Assembly (NCBI RefSeq): GCF_019974155.1
Contig: NZ_AP025158.1
Coordinates: 62,001-126,000, forward strand
Length of the DNA stretch: 64,000 nucleotides
Origin: Thermus thermophilus
Lineage (GTDB): Bacteria > Deinococcota > Deinococci > Deinococcales > Thermaceae
Direction of reading: 5' to 3'
Shown: positions 25,034-35,189 of the stretch, in pieces
Layout of the letters: every line of letters starts with the position of its first letter
How positions within the stretch are numbered: position 1 is the stretch's first letter
Notes under the pieces: model-generated
Databases searched by the model: none
Told to the model about the DNA's origin: nothing
What the model saw: only the letters and a program-made list of their open reading frames with translations
Made by a program: the position numbers and the translations under genes

Positions 25034-26166
25034 ACCCTATGCCATATGCGGGAGAAGGAAGTAATCCCCTTGGCCTTAAGGACTTCCTTGACGATCTCAG
25101 GCTGGACCATTACCAGGATCTCCTGCGCGAGCTAGACGAGCTTTACCAAAAGCTCAAGCAGGAACGCCGAGTACCCTTGCACGGGGGCGGGGAGGCCTAC
25201 CCCCTCCTCACCCTTACCGTGGACGGAGGCGAGGGACGCGCCTTCGAAGATCTTCCGCTCCTCTCCTTCGGCCTCGTGCGCGTTGCTGCGGTAGGGGTGA
25301 AGGGTTTCCGCCTACCTTCCATTGCCCACCTCCTCCCTGGGTATGAAGTCCTACGGGACCCCAAGGGCTATCTGGAAGGCCTCCTCGAGCGCTCCGAAGA
25401 AAGCCCCGCCGCCGATGCCTTGAAGACCTTCTTCCGGGCCACAGGCATCTCCCTGGAAGATCTGGGGGAATACTACACCAAGGACCTCAGGGCCTTCATG
25501 GGGATCTTCCGGGACGTCCTGGAGTGGGCCTACCTGGTTTGGGGGGTGGAGAAGGTCTTGCAGGAAAGTTACAAAGACTACCTTTTCATAAAAGACGGGC
25601 GCCTGGCGCAATTGGGCGTCAGAGAGAGTTTCCGCTCTAAGCTACAGGACTACTTCGCAAGGAAGCACCTCCTTCTCGCTGGGGTCACCAAGCGCTCTCG
25701 CCTCCTCGCTGAAGGTCTCACCTCCTTGGTGATGGCGAGGCTTTTCGCCGAAGCCGGGGGAACCTTCCTGCTCCAGGCCCCCCAGGATCTCATGGAGAAG
25801 GCTTACCGCTACGAGCGCCAGTGGAACGCCGACCTCGAGGGAGCCTTCGTCATGGGCAGGCGTTACGTGGCGCGCCTCCTTGAGGACACCTTTAGACCCC
25901 AGGAGGGTGTGGTCATCTTTGACCTCCCCCCCTACTTGGGGGAGGAGGATGCCGTTAAGGTAGCCCGAAGCCTAAGGGCACACCGGAGCGTCCTCTATGG
26001 GGGGAGTGTGGGAACGGTGGTAGAGGCCCATGGGAGGGCCTCCGTGGCCAGGTCCATCCCTCACAGGATGGAGGAGGAAATCCTCGCCCGGTTCAGAAAG
26101 ACCTTCGGTGAAGATCTCGCCAAGAAGCTCGCCGAATGGCTCAGGCTGGCAGACAAGGAGGGTTGA
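25030..26166 (+). CDS. nurA: NurA-domain nuclease (378 aa)
   Basis: Probable 5'-3' nuclease that works with HerA on DNA ends. The fold is inferred from spaced motifs: LTVDGG with Asp about 65, FIKDGRLAQLG with Asp about 189, and AGVTKRSRLLAE with Lys about 221, the order seen in NurA proteins. A helical insert lies between the first two motifs. The GTG start at 25030 overlaps the DndC-like stop as GTGA; ATG 25039 is an alternative. HerA starts 1 bp after its stop. Base composition is less GC-extreme than the core genes nearby, a sign of acquisition. Confidence 0.75.
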   Translation: MNPMPYAGEGSNPLGLKDFLDDLRLDHYQDLLRELDELYQKLKQERRVPLHGGGEAYPLLTLTVDGGEGRAFEDLPLLSFGLVRVAAVGVKGFRLPSIAHLLPGYEVLRDPKGYLEGLLERSEESPAADALKTFFRATGISLEDLGEYYTKDLRAFMGIFRDVLEWAYLVWGVEKVLQESYKDYLFIKDGRLAQLGVRESFRSKLQDYFARKHLLLAGVTKRSRLLAEGLTSLVMARLFAEAGGTFLLQAPQDLMEKAYRYERQWNADLEGAFVMGRRYVARLLEDTFRPQEGVVIFDLPPYLGEEDAVKVARSLRAHRSVLYGGSVGTVVEAHGRASVARSIPHRMEEEILARFRKTFGEDLAKKLAEWLRLADKEG

Positions 26167-26167
26167 G

Positions 26168-27928
26168 ATGGCCGAAATCCCCATCGGCGTGGTGGTGTCT
26201 TCCAGGCGGAACGGCCCTTGGGCGGAGCTCACCTTAGTGCTCACCCCCCAGGAGCTGGACCAAGGCAAGCGCCTCCTCCTGGGCGAGCTCGTTCGCGTCT
26301 CTTCCGGCGGGAAAGACTACGTGGGCATGGTCTTAGACGGCTACTACGAACCTGTGGGCCGCGGCGACCCCACCTATACCCTTGCTTTGGCCCACATCAA
26401 TCAGGTGGACCTTGAGAAGGAGGACCCTTGGGCGCGAAAGGAAGTCAACTTCTACCACCACCGGATCGTCCTCCTAGGGCGGGTCGTGGAGGGGGGGCTC
26501 TTCGCCCCCTCCACCCGCCTGCTCCCCCCCGTGGTGGAGGCTCGGGTCTACCGCATGACGGAGGAGGAACTCCAAGGGTTGCTCACCGCCGAGGTGGGAG
26601 CCTCAGGGAGCGTTAAGGCCGAGGGGCAGAGGAGGTACGCCTTCGGCCACCTGGCCTACGGCCTAGAAGAAGGTGGGGAGTACCCGAAGGTGGTAAAGGA
26701 GGTGGACCCCGCCCTCTTCGTGGGCAGAAGAACGGCTAACTTCGGCAAGACGGGCTTCGGGAAGAGCAACGAGAACAAGGTCATCCTCACCCTTTTGGCC
26801 CACGCCTTTCCCCAGGTGGGGATGTTGATTCTGGACCAGAACGCCGAGTATCTCCTCCAGACGGAGGCCACCACCTCCCCAGGCCTCGCCCAGGCCTTCA
26901 AGGTACTGGGGATTCGGGGCCGGATCCGCTTCTACACCGCCAGGGAGGAAGCCTGGGCAAGGAGGTTGGAGGAACACCTAGGGACGGAGTGGAGGGAGTA
27001 CGTGGAGGTCTTTCCCCTTAAAGTGGACTTCTACCGCTTCCCCGACCTGGCCGTGGCCCTCGCCTACCAGAGGCGTCGCCTCCAGGGGGAAGAGCCTCCC
27101 CAGTACCTGGAGAGCGCCTTTTACAACCTCGAGGACTGGAAGAAGATCCCCGACCGCATGGCCTACGTCTACGGGGCTCTTCGGAAAGCGGGGCTCACCC
27201 CCCGCAAAGGTTTCAAGATAAAGTACAAGGACGCAGACTACGACATATCCGAAGAAAGCTCTTGGGATAACCTCCAAAAGTCCATGGAGAGTAACAGTCA
27301 GCGAGGGGACAATAAGGGAGGGGCGAGGGAACTCTACAACCGGGCCAAGGTCTTCTCTTTCCTTCGTGCGTTCCATGCGCCTGGAAAGGCGGCGAACTTC
27401 CTCGAGGCCATCAAAGAGGATCTCCTCGGAGAGGAGGCCGAGGGAGAGGGTAAGGTGGTCATCCTTGACCTTCCTTCCCTGGGCGAGGCCGCCGACTTCT
27501 TCACCTTGCGCCTCATGGATCTCCTCTTTGAAAGAGCTGTAGAGCTCTACGGCAAACGCCAGGCCAACTTCCTCGTGGTCCTGGAAGAGGCCCACAACTT
27601 CCTGGAGGACAAGGCGGGGATCTTCTACCGCGTGGCCAAGGAAGGGAGGAAGTACGGCATAGGAATGCTGTACTCCACACAGTCCCCTGCCAGCATTCCC
27701 ATGGAGATCCTTTCCCAGACGGAAAATTTTCTAGTGAAGCATCTCTCTAGCGAGGAGGACGTGAAAGTCCTCAAGAGGGCTAAAGCCCCCTTCGCCTTTG
27801 TGGCCGATTTTCTCCTCTCCGAGCCCATAATAGGCTATTCCTATGTTTACTTCGAACCTTATCAGCCTTTCGTGGTCCCACTGCGGGTCAAACTCCTGGA
27901 GCATGTCCTCAAAAGCCTCGTCTCGTGA
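26168..27928 (+). CDS. herA: HerA-type hexameric DNA translocase (586 aa)
   Basis: FtsK-HerA superfamily ATPase. Residues 1-130 form a HAS-barrel (GVVVSSRRNGPW to LGELVRV). The ATPase core has Walker A FGKTGFGKSN with Lys about 199, then MLILDQNAEYL, and Walker B FLVVLEEAHNFL with Glu 473-474. A sensor-like MLYSTQSPASIPMEI follows and the C-terminus ends in a lid segment. It would pump DNA into the NurA nuclease. A T. thermophilus HerA homologue, TdtA, is reported to drive DNA donation; whether this is the orthologue was not testable. IS630 copy 2 lies 110 bp downstream. Confidence 0.87.
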   Translation: MAEIPIGVVVSSRRNGPWAELTLVLTPQELDQGKRLLLGELVRVSSGGKDYVGMVLDGYYEPVGRGDPTYTLALAHINQVDLEKEDPWARKEVNFYHHRIVLLGRVVEGGLFAPSTRLLPPVVEARVYRMTEEELQGLLTAEVGASGSVKAEGQRRYAFGHLAYGLEEGGEYPKVVKEVDPALFVGRRTANFGKTGFGKSNENKVILTLLAHAFPQVGMLILDQNAEYLLQTEATTSPGLAQAFKVLGIRGRIRFYTAREEAWARRLEEHLGTEWREYVEVFPLKVDFYRFPDLAVALAYQRRRLQGEEPPQYLESAFYNLEDWKKIPDRMAYVYGALRKAGLTPRKGFKIKYKDADYDISEESSWDNLQKSMESNSQRGDNKGGARELYNRAKVFSFLRAFHAPGKAANFLEAIKEDLLGEEAEGEGKVVILDLPSLGEAADFFTLRLMDLLFERAVELYGKRQANFLVVLEEAHNFLEDKAGIFYRVAKEGRKYGIGMLYSTQSPASIPMEILSQTENFLVKHLSSEEDVKVLKRAKAPFAFVADFLLSEPIIGYSYVYFEPYQPFVVPLRVKLLEHVLKSLVS

Positions 27929-27997
27929 CGAATACCCTTTCCCCCTGTTTCGTTCGCTCGCTTGCCACCGGAAGTCTCCGCTAAGGCTCTTCCCCAG

Positions 27998-28027
27998 GGC
28001 CCCCATGCGGGCTTGCGCCAGCAGGGG
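27998..28027. repeat. Palindromic intergenic repeat, unit 2
   Basis: It begins gcccccatgcgggcttgcgc and ends cagcaggggg. The core matches the unit at 14811-14843 with two differences. It sits after herA and could serve as the operon's terminator. Confidence 0.55.
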
Positions 28028-28074
28028 GTGGTATCATAAGAACTCCCCCTGGGTTTTTCTCTTAGTATGGGGTC

Positions 28075-29147
28075 ATGCGGCTGACCAAACACCAACGCCG
28101 CCCCCGGCTGGAACTCAAGCTGCGGCATCACCCGGACAACCTGCACGCCCTCTACCGGGAAAGCGAAGACCCCGTGGAACGCGCCCGCTGGCACGCCATC
28201 TGGCTCCTCGCCACAGGCCACTCCATCCCCCAGGTGGCCCAGACCCTGGGCTACTCCACCCGCTGGGTCCGCAACACCCTCCACCGCTACAACGAAGGCC
28301 AGCCCATGGCCGACCTCCGGCACCAAAACCCAGGCCAGCCCCCCTTGCTCTCCCCGGAGCTTCAGGAAGCCTTCCGCCAGGCCCTCCTCCAGCCCCATCC
28401 CCAGGACGGGATATGGACCATAAGGAACGCCGCCCTGTGGCTCTCGGAGAGGCTGGGCCGTCCCGTGGACCCCAGGCGGGCCTGGACCTGGATGAAGCGC
28501 CTGGGCTTCGCCCCCCTCCGCCCCCGTCCCCGGCACCGGGAGAGGGACGTGGAAGAGGGGGAGGCCTTCAAAAAAAACTCTTCTTCACCGTTGTCCTCCT
28601 GAAGTGCCTCTTCCCCTGGCTTGTCCTGGAGCTTTGGGCTTTTGACGAACACAGGTTGGGCCTGAAGCCCGTGTACCGGCGGGTGTGGGCGCCCCGGGGG
28701 AAGACGCCCCTGGCCTGGGTGCGGCCGCGGTACCGGTGGCTTTACGTGTACGGCTTCGTGCGTCCGGGTACAGGGGAGAGCGAGTTTTGGCTTTTGCCCA
28801 CGGTGAACGCTGTGGTCTTCTCGGAGGTGCTAAGGCGCTTTGCCCGGTTGCGTGGGGCTGGGGAGGGGAAGCTTTTGCTTTTGGTCTTGGACCGGGCGGG
28901 GTGGCACGTGTCGGGGCGGGTGGAGGTGCCGGAGGGGGTGGGTTTGGTCTTCCTGCCGCCCTACTCTCCCGAGCTCCAACCCGTGGAGCGGGTGTGGCCT
29001 CTGGTGGACGCGGTGGTGGCCAACGGGCGGGTGGAGACGGAGGAGGAGCTTTGGGCGAGGGTGGAGGCCCGGTGCGCCTACCTGCAGACCCAGCCGGGCC
29101 TGATTCGGAGCCATACCCTCTTTCACTGGTGGCCGGGAGGATGCTGA
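28075..29147 (+). CDS. IS630-family transposase, copy 2, by -1 frameshifting (about 357 aa)
   Basis: Same two-frame design as copy 1: the DNA-binding frame runs 28075-28602, and the catalytic frame is entered by a -1 slip at 28572-28578. Differences from copy 1 include Thr for Ile in AQTLGYS and VVFSEVLRRF for VAFSEVLGRF. Because both copies keep the same frame layout and the same A-run despite substitutions elsewhere, the frameshift appears to be under selection. Catalytic DE, D and E residues are all present. Confidence 0.88.
28572..28578 (+). other. Programmed -1 frameshift site of IS630 copy 2
   Basis: Heptamer A AAA AAC in the first-ORF frame, identical in sequence and position to that of copy 1. 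Confidence 0.75.
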
Positions 29148-29172
29148 GGGAATGGATCAGGGGGATTTCTTA

Positions 29173-30042
29173 TCAGCGGATCTCCGCCCCGCCCCAGCGC
29201 TCCAAAAGCCTCAGGGCCTCCACGTGGTCCGCATCCGGGCCCAGCTCCCGCTTGGCCATCTCGTAGACCTCCCGGGCGAGGCGGAGGAGGGGGCTTGGGG
29301 CCTTCTCCCCGTCCAGAACCCCCATGGCGATCCCCAGGTCCTTCACCAATAGCCCCAGGGCGAAGGTCTTGGGAAAGGCCCGGGTGAGGACCCTTTGGGG
29401 AATGAGGTTTTCCGTGGCGTTGGAGCGGCCCGAGGAGGCGTTGATGACCTCGAGGGCCTTCTCCGCGGAAACCCCCTGCTTCACCAGGGCCAAAAGCCCC
29501 TCCCCCGCCGCCCAGAGGTTCACGGCGAGGAGGGCGTTGTTGATGGCCTTCACCGCGTGCCCTGCCCCCACGGGGCCCACGTGGACCACCTTCTTGGCGT
29601 AGGCCAGGTAGGGCCTGACCCGCTCCACCGCCTCCTCCGGCCCCCCCAGCATCACCGTGAGGGTCCCCGCCTCGGCCCCCGAGGTGCCCCCGGAAACGGG
29701 GGCGTCCAGGTAGGTGACCCCCTTTTCCGCTAGCCTCTCCGCCAGCCTGCGGCTCGCCTCCGGCTCCCCGCTCGTGGCGTCCACCCAGTAGGTGCCCTCC
29801 CTGAGGTGGGGCAGGAGGGCCTCCGCCACCTCGGCCACCTCCTTGGTGGTGGGGAGGCAGGTGAAGACCACCCGGGCCTCGGCCACCCTCTCCAGGGGCA
29901 CGGCCTCGGAGCCGAACTCCTCTTGGTGCCTAAGGGCCTTGGCGAAGGTGCGGTTCCAGACCAGGGTGGGGAAGCGCCGCGCCAGGTGCCCCGCCATGGG
30001 GTAGCCCATGGCCCCAAGACCGAGGAAGGCCACCTTTTCCAT
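29173..30042 (-). CDS. mmsB: 3-hydroxyisobutyrate dehydrogenase (289 aa)
   Basis: Oxidises 3-hydroxyisobutyrate to methylmalonate semialdehyde in valine breakdown, with NAD(P). N-terminal [18 protein letters not shown] is the dinucleotide fold. [20 protein letters not shown] is the substrate loop. [12 protein letters not shown] carries the catalytic Lys about 165, and [10 protein letters not shown] closes the site. The length of 289 matches the Thermus enzyme of known structure as I recall it. It acts after BCKDH encoded at 16220-21510. IS630 inserted right behind its stop, so its native terminator is displaced. Confidence 0.92.
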   Translation of the reverse strand: MEKVAFLGLGAMGYPMAGHLARRFPTLVWNRTFAKALRHQEEFGSEAVPLERVAEARVVFTCLPTTKEVAEVAEALLPHLREGTYWVDATSGEPEASRRLAERLAEKGVTYLDAPVSGGTSGAEAGTLTVMLGGPEEAVERVRPYLAYAKKVVHVGPVGAGHAVKAINNALLAVNLWAAGEGLLALVKQGVSAEKALEVINASSGRSNATENLIPQRVLTRAFPKTFALGLLVKDLGIAMGVLDGEKAPSPLLRLAREVYEMAKRELGPDADHVEALRLLERWGGAEIR

Positions 30043-30051
30043 GGCTTCTTT

Positions 30052-30407
30052 TTACCAAAGGCGAAGCCCCTTGGCGAGACCCCTTAGGAGAAGGAGAAAA
30101 AGGAGGCTAAACCCCATGGCCACGCCCAAGAAGACGAAGAACCCCACCCCAAAGCCTCCTCCGAGGACCATCTGCCGAAGCCATAACCCCGCGGGGAAGG
30201 CCAAAGCCCAGGTGAGAAGGAGGTTTTTCCAGGTGGGGCGGCGGTAGGTGCCGAGGAAGGGGGCAAGGAGAAGCCAGACGAAGAGGACGGGGAGGACGTT
30301 CCGGGCTAGGCCCCCCAAGGAGAGGGGAAGCCCGTGGGAAAGGAGGCCCACCCCGGCGAAGAGGAGGAGGGCGAGGAGGTCCAGGAGGAAAAGGGCCGTC
30401 TTTCGGC

Positions 30408-30411
<4 letters not shown>
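30052..30411 (-). CDS. DUF3054 membrane protein (119 aa)
   Basis: Small integral membrane protein of an uncharacterised family with four hydrophobic segments ([76 protein letters not shown]). The W-L-x-x-P-F-x-G-x-Y block and short length fit DUF3054. The start overlaps the lipA stop by 4 bp, so it is co-translated with the lipoate genes, though no link in function is known. Confidence 0.75.
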
Positions 30412-32025
<1,614 letters not shown>

Positions 32026-32138
32026 CTAAGGATACGCCGCCCTGGCTCCCGTGTCCAAAGGCCGGGGCACAAAGCTCGCGCCTCGGTTTCGCCACACGGG
32101 AGACCCTGGGCAGGCCCAAGGAAAACCCCTTTTGGGGC

Positions 32139-32166
32139 CCCCGCTCTGGCGCAAGCCAGAGCGGGG
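32139..32166 (-). terminator. Hairpin after the SDR gene
   Basis: A perfect 12-bp stem (ccccgctctggc / gccagagcgggg) with a GCAA loop stands 3 bp beyond the SDR stop. It lacks a long T-tract. The ggcttgcgcc core on the reverse strand is shared with the repeats at 14811 and 27998, so it may belong to the same repeat family. Confidence 0.6.
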
Positions 32167-32169
32167 TAC

Positions 32170-32994
32170 TTAGCCGAGGAAGCGGGCCACGAGCCGGTCC
32201 CGTAAGGAGGCAGGAAGGAGCCTGAGGAGGAGGGTTTCCCGGGCCCGGGCCGGGTGGGCCACCAGGTAGCGGGCCCTGGGGTTTGGGCTTTCCAGGGCCC
32301 TTAGGACGGCCTCCGCCACCCTCTCCGGGGGAAGGCCCCTCTTGGCGCTCCTTTCCGCCACGCGCCGCGCCACCTCCAGGTAGCGGCCGTACACCCCCTC
32401 GGTCCCGGGGGGCGGGGGTTCCAGGTAGCCCTCGGCCCGCCTTAGGGAGCGCTCCCAGATGGGGGTGGCCACGGAGCCGGGCTCTATGAGGACCACCCTG
32501 ACCCCGAAGGGAAGGAGCTCCACCCTGAGGGCGTCCGCCAGGGCCTCGAGGGCGAACTTGCTCGCGGCGTAGGGCCCCATGAGGGGGAGGGCCACCAGGC
32601 CGGAGACGGAGCCCATGAGGACCGCCCGGCCCCGGGAGGCCCTGAGGAGGGGGAGAAAGGCCTTCACCGTGGCGAAGGCCCCGAGGACGTTCACCTCCAA
32701 GGCCTCCCGGAAGGCGGAAAGGGGAACGAGCTCCAGGGGCCCCGCCACGGCGATGCCGGCGTTCACCACCAGGCCAAAAAGGCCCTCCCCCTCCAGGCGC
32801 TCCCTGGCCCGGAGGAGGTCCTCCTCCCGGGTCACGTCCAGAAGGAGGGGCACCACCCCCTCCTGGGCCAAGCGCGCCGCGTCCTCCTCCCGGCGCACGC
32901 CCCCGTAGACCCGGTACCCCTTGGCCGTGAGGAACCGGGCCGTGGCCAGGCCGATGCCGCTCCCCGCCCCCGTGACCAGGACCGCCCTTCCCAT
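32170..32994 (-). CDS. Short-chain dehydrogenase/reductase (274 aa)
   Basis: Classical SDR. N-terminal VLVTGAGSGIGLATARFL binds the NAD(P), LVVNAGIAVAGPLEL is the NAG motif, MGSVSGLVALPLMGPYAASK carries the Ser-Tyr-x3-Lys catalytic set (Y-A-A-S-K), and VVLIEPGSVATPIWE closes the cofactor site. The C-terminal extension (ERVAEAVLRALESPNPRARY) is like that of SDRs acting on retinol or ketoacyl substrates. The true substrate is unknown. ATG 32994 is the natural start; the frame runs on upstream only through the IS4 copy. Confidence 0.88.
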   Translation of the reverse strand: MGRAVLVTGAGSGIGLATARFLTAKGYRVYGGVRREEDAARLAQEGVVPLLLDVTREEDLLRARERLEGEGLFGLVVNAGIAVAGPLELVPLSAFREALEVNVLGAFATVKAFLPLLRASRGRAVLMGSVSGLVALPLMGPYAASKFALEALADALRVELLPFGVRVVLIEPGSVATPIWERSLRRAEGYLEPPPPGTEGVYGRYLEVARRVAERSAKRGLPPERVAEAVLRALESPNPRARYLVAHPARARETLLLRLLPASLRDRLVARFLG

Positions 32995-33004
32995 TTGGAC
33001 CCAG

Positions 33005-33034
33005 TTTACTTCCCTCCCCAAGGGGTGGTACAAT
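33005..33034 (+). promoter_or_regulatory. Promoter of the lactate-oxidase-type gene, cut off by IS4
   Basis: TTTACT (33005-33010), an 18-bp spacer and TACAAT (33029-33034) point to the right. Without the IS4 insertion, transcription would start near 33041 and the leader would run cggccaaacccc into the GGGGAGG ribosome site and ATG 34246. Confidence 0.5.
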
Positions 33035-33045
33035 CCCGGCCAAAC

Positions 33046-34219
33046 CTGAGCTCTCATCACTTTCCTCCCCCCAGTTCCTGAAGCAACCTGACCAGCTCCT
33101 CCACCACTGCTTCCCTCCAAGGCGGGGGCCCCTGGGCCAGGGCGATCCGGCCCAGACGGAAGAGGCTTTGCCGCTCGGGATGGGCCAGAAGCCGGGGAAG
33201 CCATTCCCTGCCCTGCAAGCGCGCCCCCAGAAGGACCAAGAGCGCCATCCCCAAGGCCAGAAGCCATAACCACCCCCTGAGGCTCGCCCCCGTCCGCAGC
33301 CGATGGCGGTCCAGCCCAAACCCCTGCCCCTTCAGGTCCCTAAACCCCTCTTCAATCCACATCCGCCACCCATAGGGCGGCTCCCCCCCAAAAGGGCCCG
33401 AATAGGCCAGATACCAGGGATCCCGACCCCCTGGGTACACCAGGAGGGTGACTTCTACCCCCTCCCCACCGTGTCCGAAAAGGCGGACCTCCTCCCGCAG
33501 GGGGTGGACCACACGCTGGTAGCCCTCCTTCAGGGGAAGGCGCTTCCCCCCTTGGGGTTCCACCTCCCGGTTCTGCCGCAGGCGGATGAGGAAGCCCATG
33601 CCCCACCCCTGGAGCTTTCGCATCAGGGAGACCCGGTCAAAGCCGCGGTCCAGGAGGAAGAGGGGGGTATATCCCAGGTCCTGGACGGCGCGGCCCAGGC
33701 GGTGGAGGAACTCCTCCTCCACCCGGTTTTGACTGGGGAAAGGGGAGAGGGGGTGAAGAGCGAAGGCCACCACCAGGGCCCTTCCCTTGAGGGGAAGGGC
33801 GGCCACCAGGGCTTGGTGCCTACCGTCCTCTGTGAAGGTCCAGTCCACGATGAGGGGGAGGGGGCGGTCTTTGGGGAAACGAGGGACGAGGAGGGGGAGG
33901 AGGGCTTCGGTGAGGGCCCAGGGGTCTTGCAGGGTGGGGTGATGGAGGAAGCGCCAGAGGCGATTGAGGCGGCTTTGGGCCAGGGTGGGGAGGGGGGTTC
34001 TGCGGGCGAGGTCGGAGAGGGTGGGGTCCAGGGGGGTAGTGAGGAGGGTGGACAGGAAGAGGGCGAGGTTGGAGCGGATGGTTTTCCTGAGGGAGGCGAA
34101 GACCTTATGGACCCAGAGGGTGATAACTTGGGAAAGGGGGGTGGTGGGCGGCACACCTTACTTACCCCCCTCTTCTCTTCCCTTGTCAAGCCCCAGCCCT
34201 CAAAGTGATGAGAGCTCAG
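33046..34219 (-). mobile_element. IS4-family element, copy 2 (1174 bp)
   Basis: Same length and same 18-bp perfect inverted ends as copy 1. The 9-bp duplication here is cggccaaac at 33037-33045 and 34220-34228. It separates a promoter from the gene that begins at 34246. Confidence 0.94.
33057..34154 (-). CDS. IS4-family DDE transposase, copy 2 (365 aa)
   Basis: The protein is identical to that of copy 1 as read here, with the same D, D, E residues (LIVDWTF, LLDRGFD, WIEEGFRDLKG) and GTG start. Two complete identical copies 33 kb apart with clean target duplications point to recent movement. Its orientation is opposite to the disrupted leader's gene. Confidence 0.92.
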   Translation of the reverse strand: MPPTTPLSQVITLWVHKVFASLRKTIRSNLALFLSTLLTTPLDPTLSDLARRTPLPTLAQSRLNRLWRFLHHPTLQDPWALTEALLPLLVPRFPKDRPLPLIVDWTFTEDGRHQALVAALPLKGRALVVAFALHPLSPFPSQNRVEEEFLHRLGRAVQDLGYTPLFLLDRGFDRVSLMRKLQGWGMGFLIRLRQNREVEPQGGKRLPLKEGYQRVVHPLREEVRLFGHGGEGVEVTLLVYPGGRDPWYLAYSGPFGGEPPYGWRMWIEEGFRDLKGQGFGLDRHRLRTGASLRGWLWLLALGMALLVLLGARLQGREWLPRLLAHPERQSLFRLGRIALAQGPPPWREAVVEELVRLLQELGGGK

Positions 34220-34245
34220 CGGCCAAACCCCTTGGGGAGGTACAG

Positions 34246-34761
34246 ATGATCGGACGAAGGGTGCAACAGCGGATCTACCTGGAAGGCCTCATGGGCAGGC
34301 GCCCTCCCCTCCCCGTGCGTCCGGACGCCCTTCGGGCCGTGGAACTCGGCGTGGACGGGGTCTACGTCTCCAACCACGGGGGAAGGCAGGTGGACGGAAG
34401 CCTCGCCGCCCTCCACGCGCTTCCCCAGGTGGTCCGGGCGGTGGAGGGCCGGGTACCCGTCCTCATGGACAGCGGCGTCCGCACCGGGGCCGACGCCGTC
34501 AAGGCCCTGGCCCTGGGCGCCCGGGCGGTGGGCCTCGGCCGCCCCTACGTCTACGCCCTGGCCCTGGGCGGGGAGGAAGGGGTGGGGGCGTTTTTGGACC
34601 ACTTTCTGGCGGAGCTGGAGCTCACCCTGGCCCTCTCGGGGGTGGGAAGCCTGGAGGAGCTCGGCCCCCACCTCCTCGTCAAGGAAGACCCCCCGCCCCA
34701 AGGGGGCGGGGAGGGGCCTAAGGGGTTTGCCCCTACTCCTGGGCCACCACGCTCACCTTGA
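34246..34761 (+). pseudogene. Lactate oxidase/monooxygenase-type gene with large in-frame internal deletion (171 aa)
   Basis: The first 25 residues (RRVQQRIYLEGLMGRRPPLP) match the N-terminus of FMN-dependent lactate 2-monooxygenase/oxidase proteins (about 390 aa). They join directly to the C-terminal third: DALRAVELGVDGVYVSNHGG with the catalytic His, then MDSGVRTGADAVKALALGAR (FMN phosphate loop) and VGLGRPYVYALALGG. About 200 residues, including the active-site Tyr region, are missing without loss of frame. The product cannot be a working flavoenzyme. A GGGGAGG site precedes the ATG. The tail runs 29 bp into the convergent rplI. Confidence 0.8.
34691..34711. terminator. GC-rich hairpin between the deleted oxidase gene and rplI
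   Basis: The stem ccccgccc / gggcgggg with loop caagg lies about 20 bp beyond the rplI stop on its strand, and within the last codons of the opposite pseudogene. It probably ends rpsF-operon transcription. Confidence 0.5.
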
Positions 34762-35179
34762 GCTGGATGGGGACCTCGGGGTGGGGCTTGTAGGTGAGGA
34801 CGTACTCCCCAAGCTCCTTGATGGGCTTTTCCAGCCCTAGGCGCTTGGGGTCTATGGTGATGCCGTGCTGGCGGGAAAGGGCCTCGGCGATGTCCTTGGC
34901 GGTAACGGAGCCGTAGATCTTGGTCTCCCCCGCCCGCACCGGGATGGTGAGGGTGAGGTTCTCCAGGATCTCCTTAAGCCTTTCCGCCTCGGCCTTCCTT
35001 TCCGCCAGGCGCTTGGCCTGGGCGCGGATTTTGGCCTCGAGGGCCTTGAGGTTGCTCTCCGTGGCCAAGACGGCGAGGCCCCGGGGCAGGAGGTAGTTCC
35101 TGGCGTACCCCGGCTTCACGTCCACCACCTGGCCCACGTCGCCCAGGTTCTCCAGGGGTTCTAGGAGGATCACCTTCAC
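34733..35179 (-). CDS. rplI: 50S ribosomal protein L9 (148 aa)
   Basis: Elongated two-domain 23S rRNA-binding protein of the L1-stalk base. The N-terminal domain is MKVILLEPLENLGDVGQVVDVKPGYARNYLLPRGLA in content, with the diagnostic G-Y-A-R-N-Y-L-L-P. A long helix links to the C-terminal domain (IYGSVTAKDIAEAL, then ISIDPKR-like ITIDPKRLGLEKPIKELGEY). Full length for the family. It is last in the operon rpsF-ssb-rpsR-rplI. Confidence 0.97.
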   Translation of the reverse strand: MKVILLEPLENLGDVGQVVDVKPGYARNYLLPRGLAVLATESNLKALEAKIRAQAKRLAERKAEAERLKEILENLTLTIPVRAGETKIYGSVTAKDIAEALSRQHGITIDPKRLGLEKPIKELGEYVLTYKPHPEVPIQLKVSVVAQE

Positions 35180-35189
35180 CGCTTACCCC

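Larger units (their letters stand above)
28039..29170 (+). mobile_element. IS630-family element, copy 2 (1132 bp)
   Basis: Same size and ends as copy 1 and flanked by TA (28037-28038, 29171-29172). It inserted two bases beyond the stop codon of 3-hydroxyisobutyrate dehydrogenase, on the opposite strand, so that gene is intact. A few substitutions separate it from copy 1. Confidence 0.93.

Noticed and set aside
23667-28038. ICE with tRNA attachment site around HerA/NurA
   Set aside because: No tRNA gene, long direct repeat or recombinase gene is visible near the operon, unlike the TdtA element as I recall it.
22752-29170. Composite transposon carrying DndC-NurA-HerA
   Set aside because: The two flanking IS belong to different families with different ends, so they cannot mobilise the interval together.
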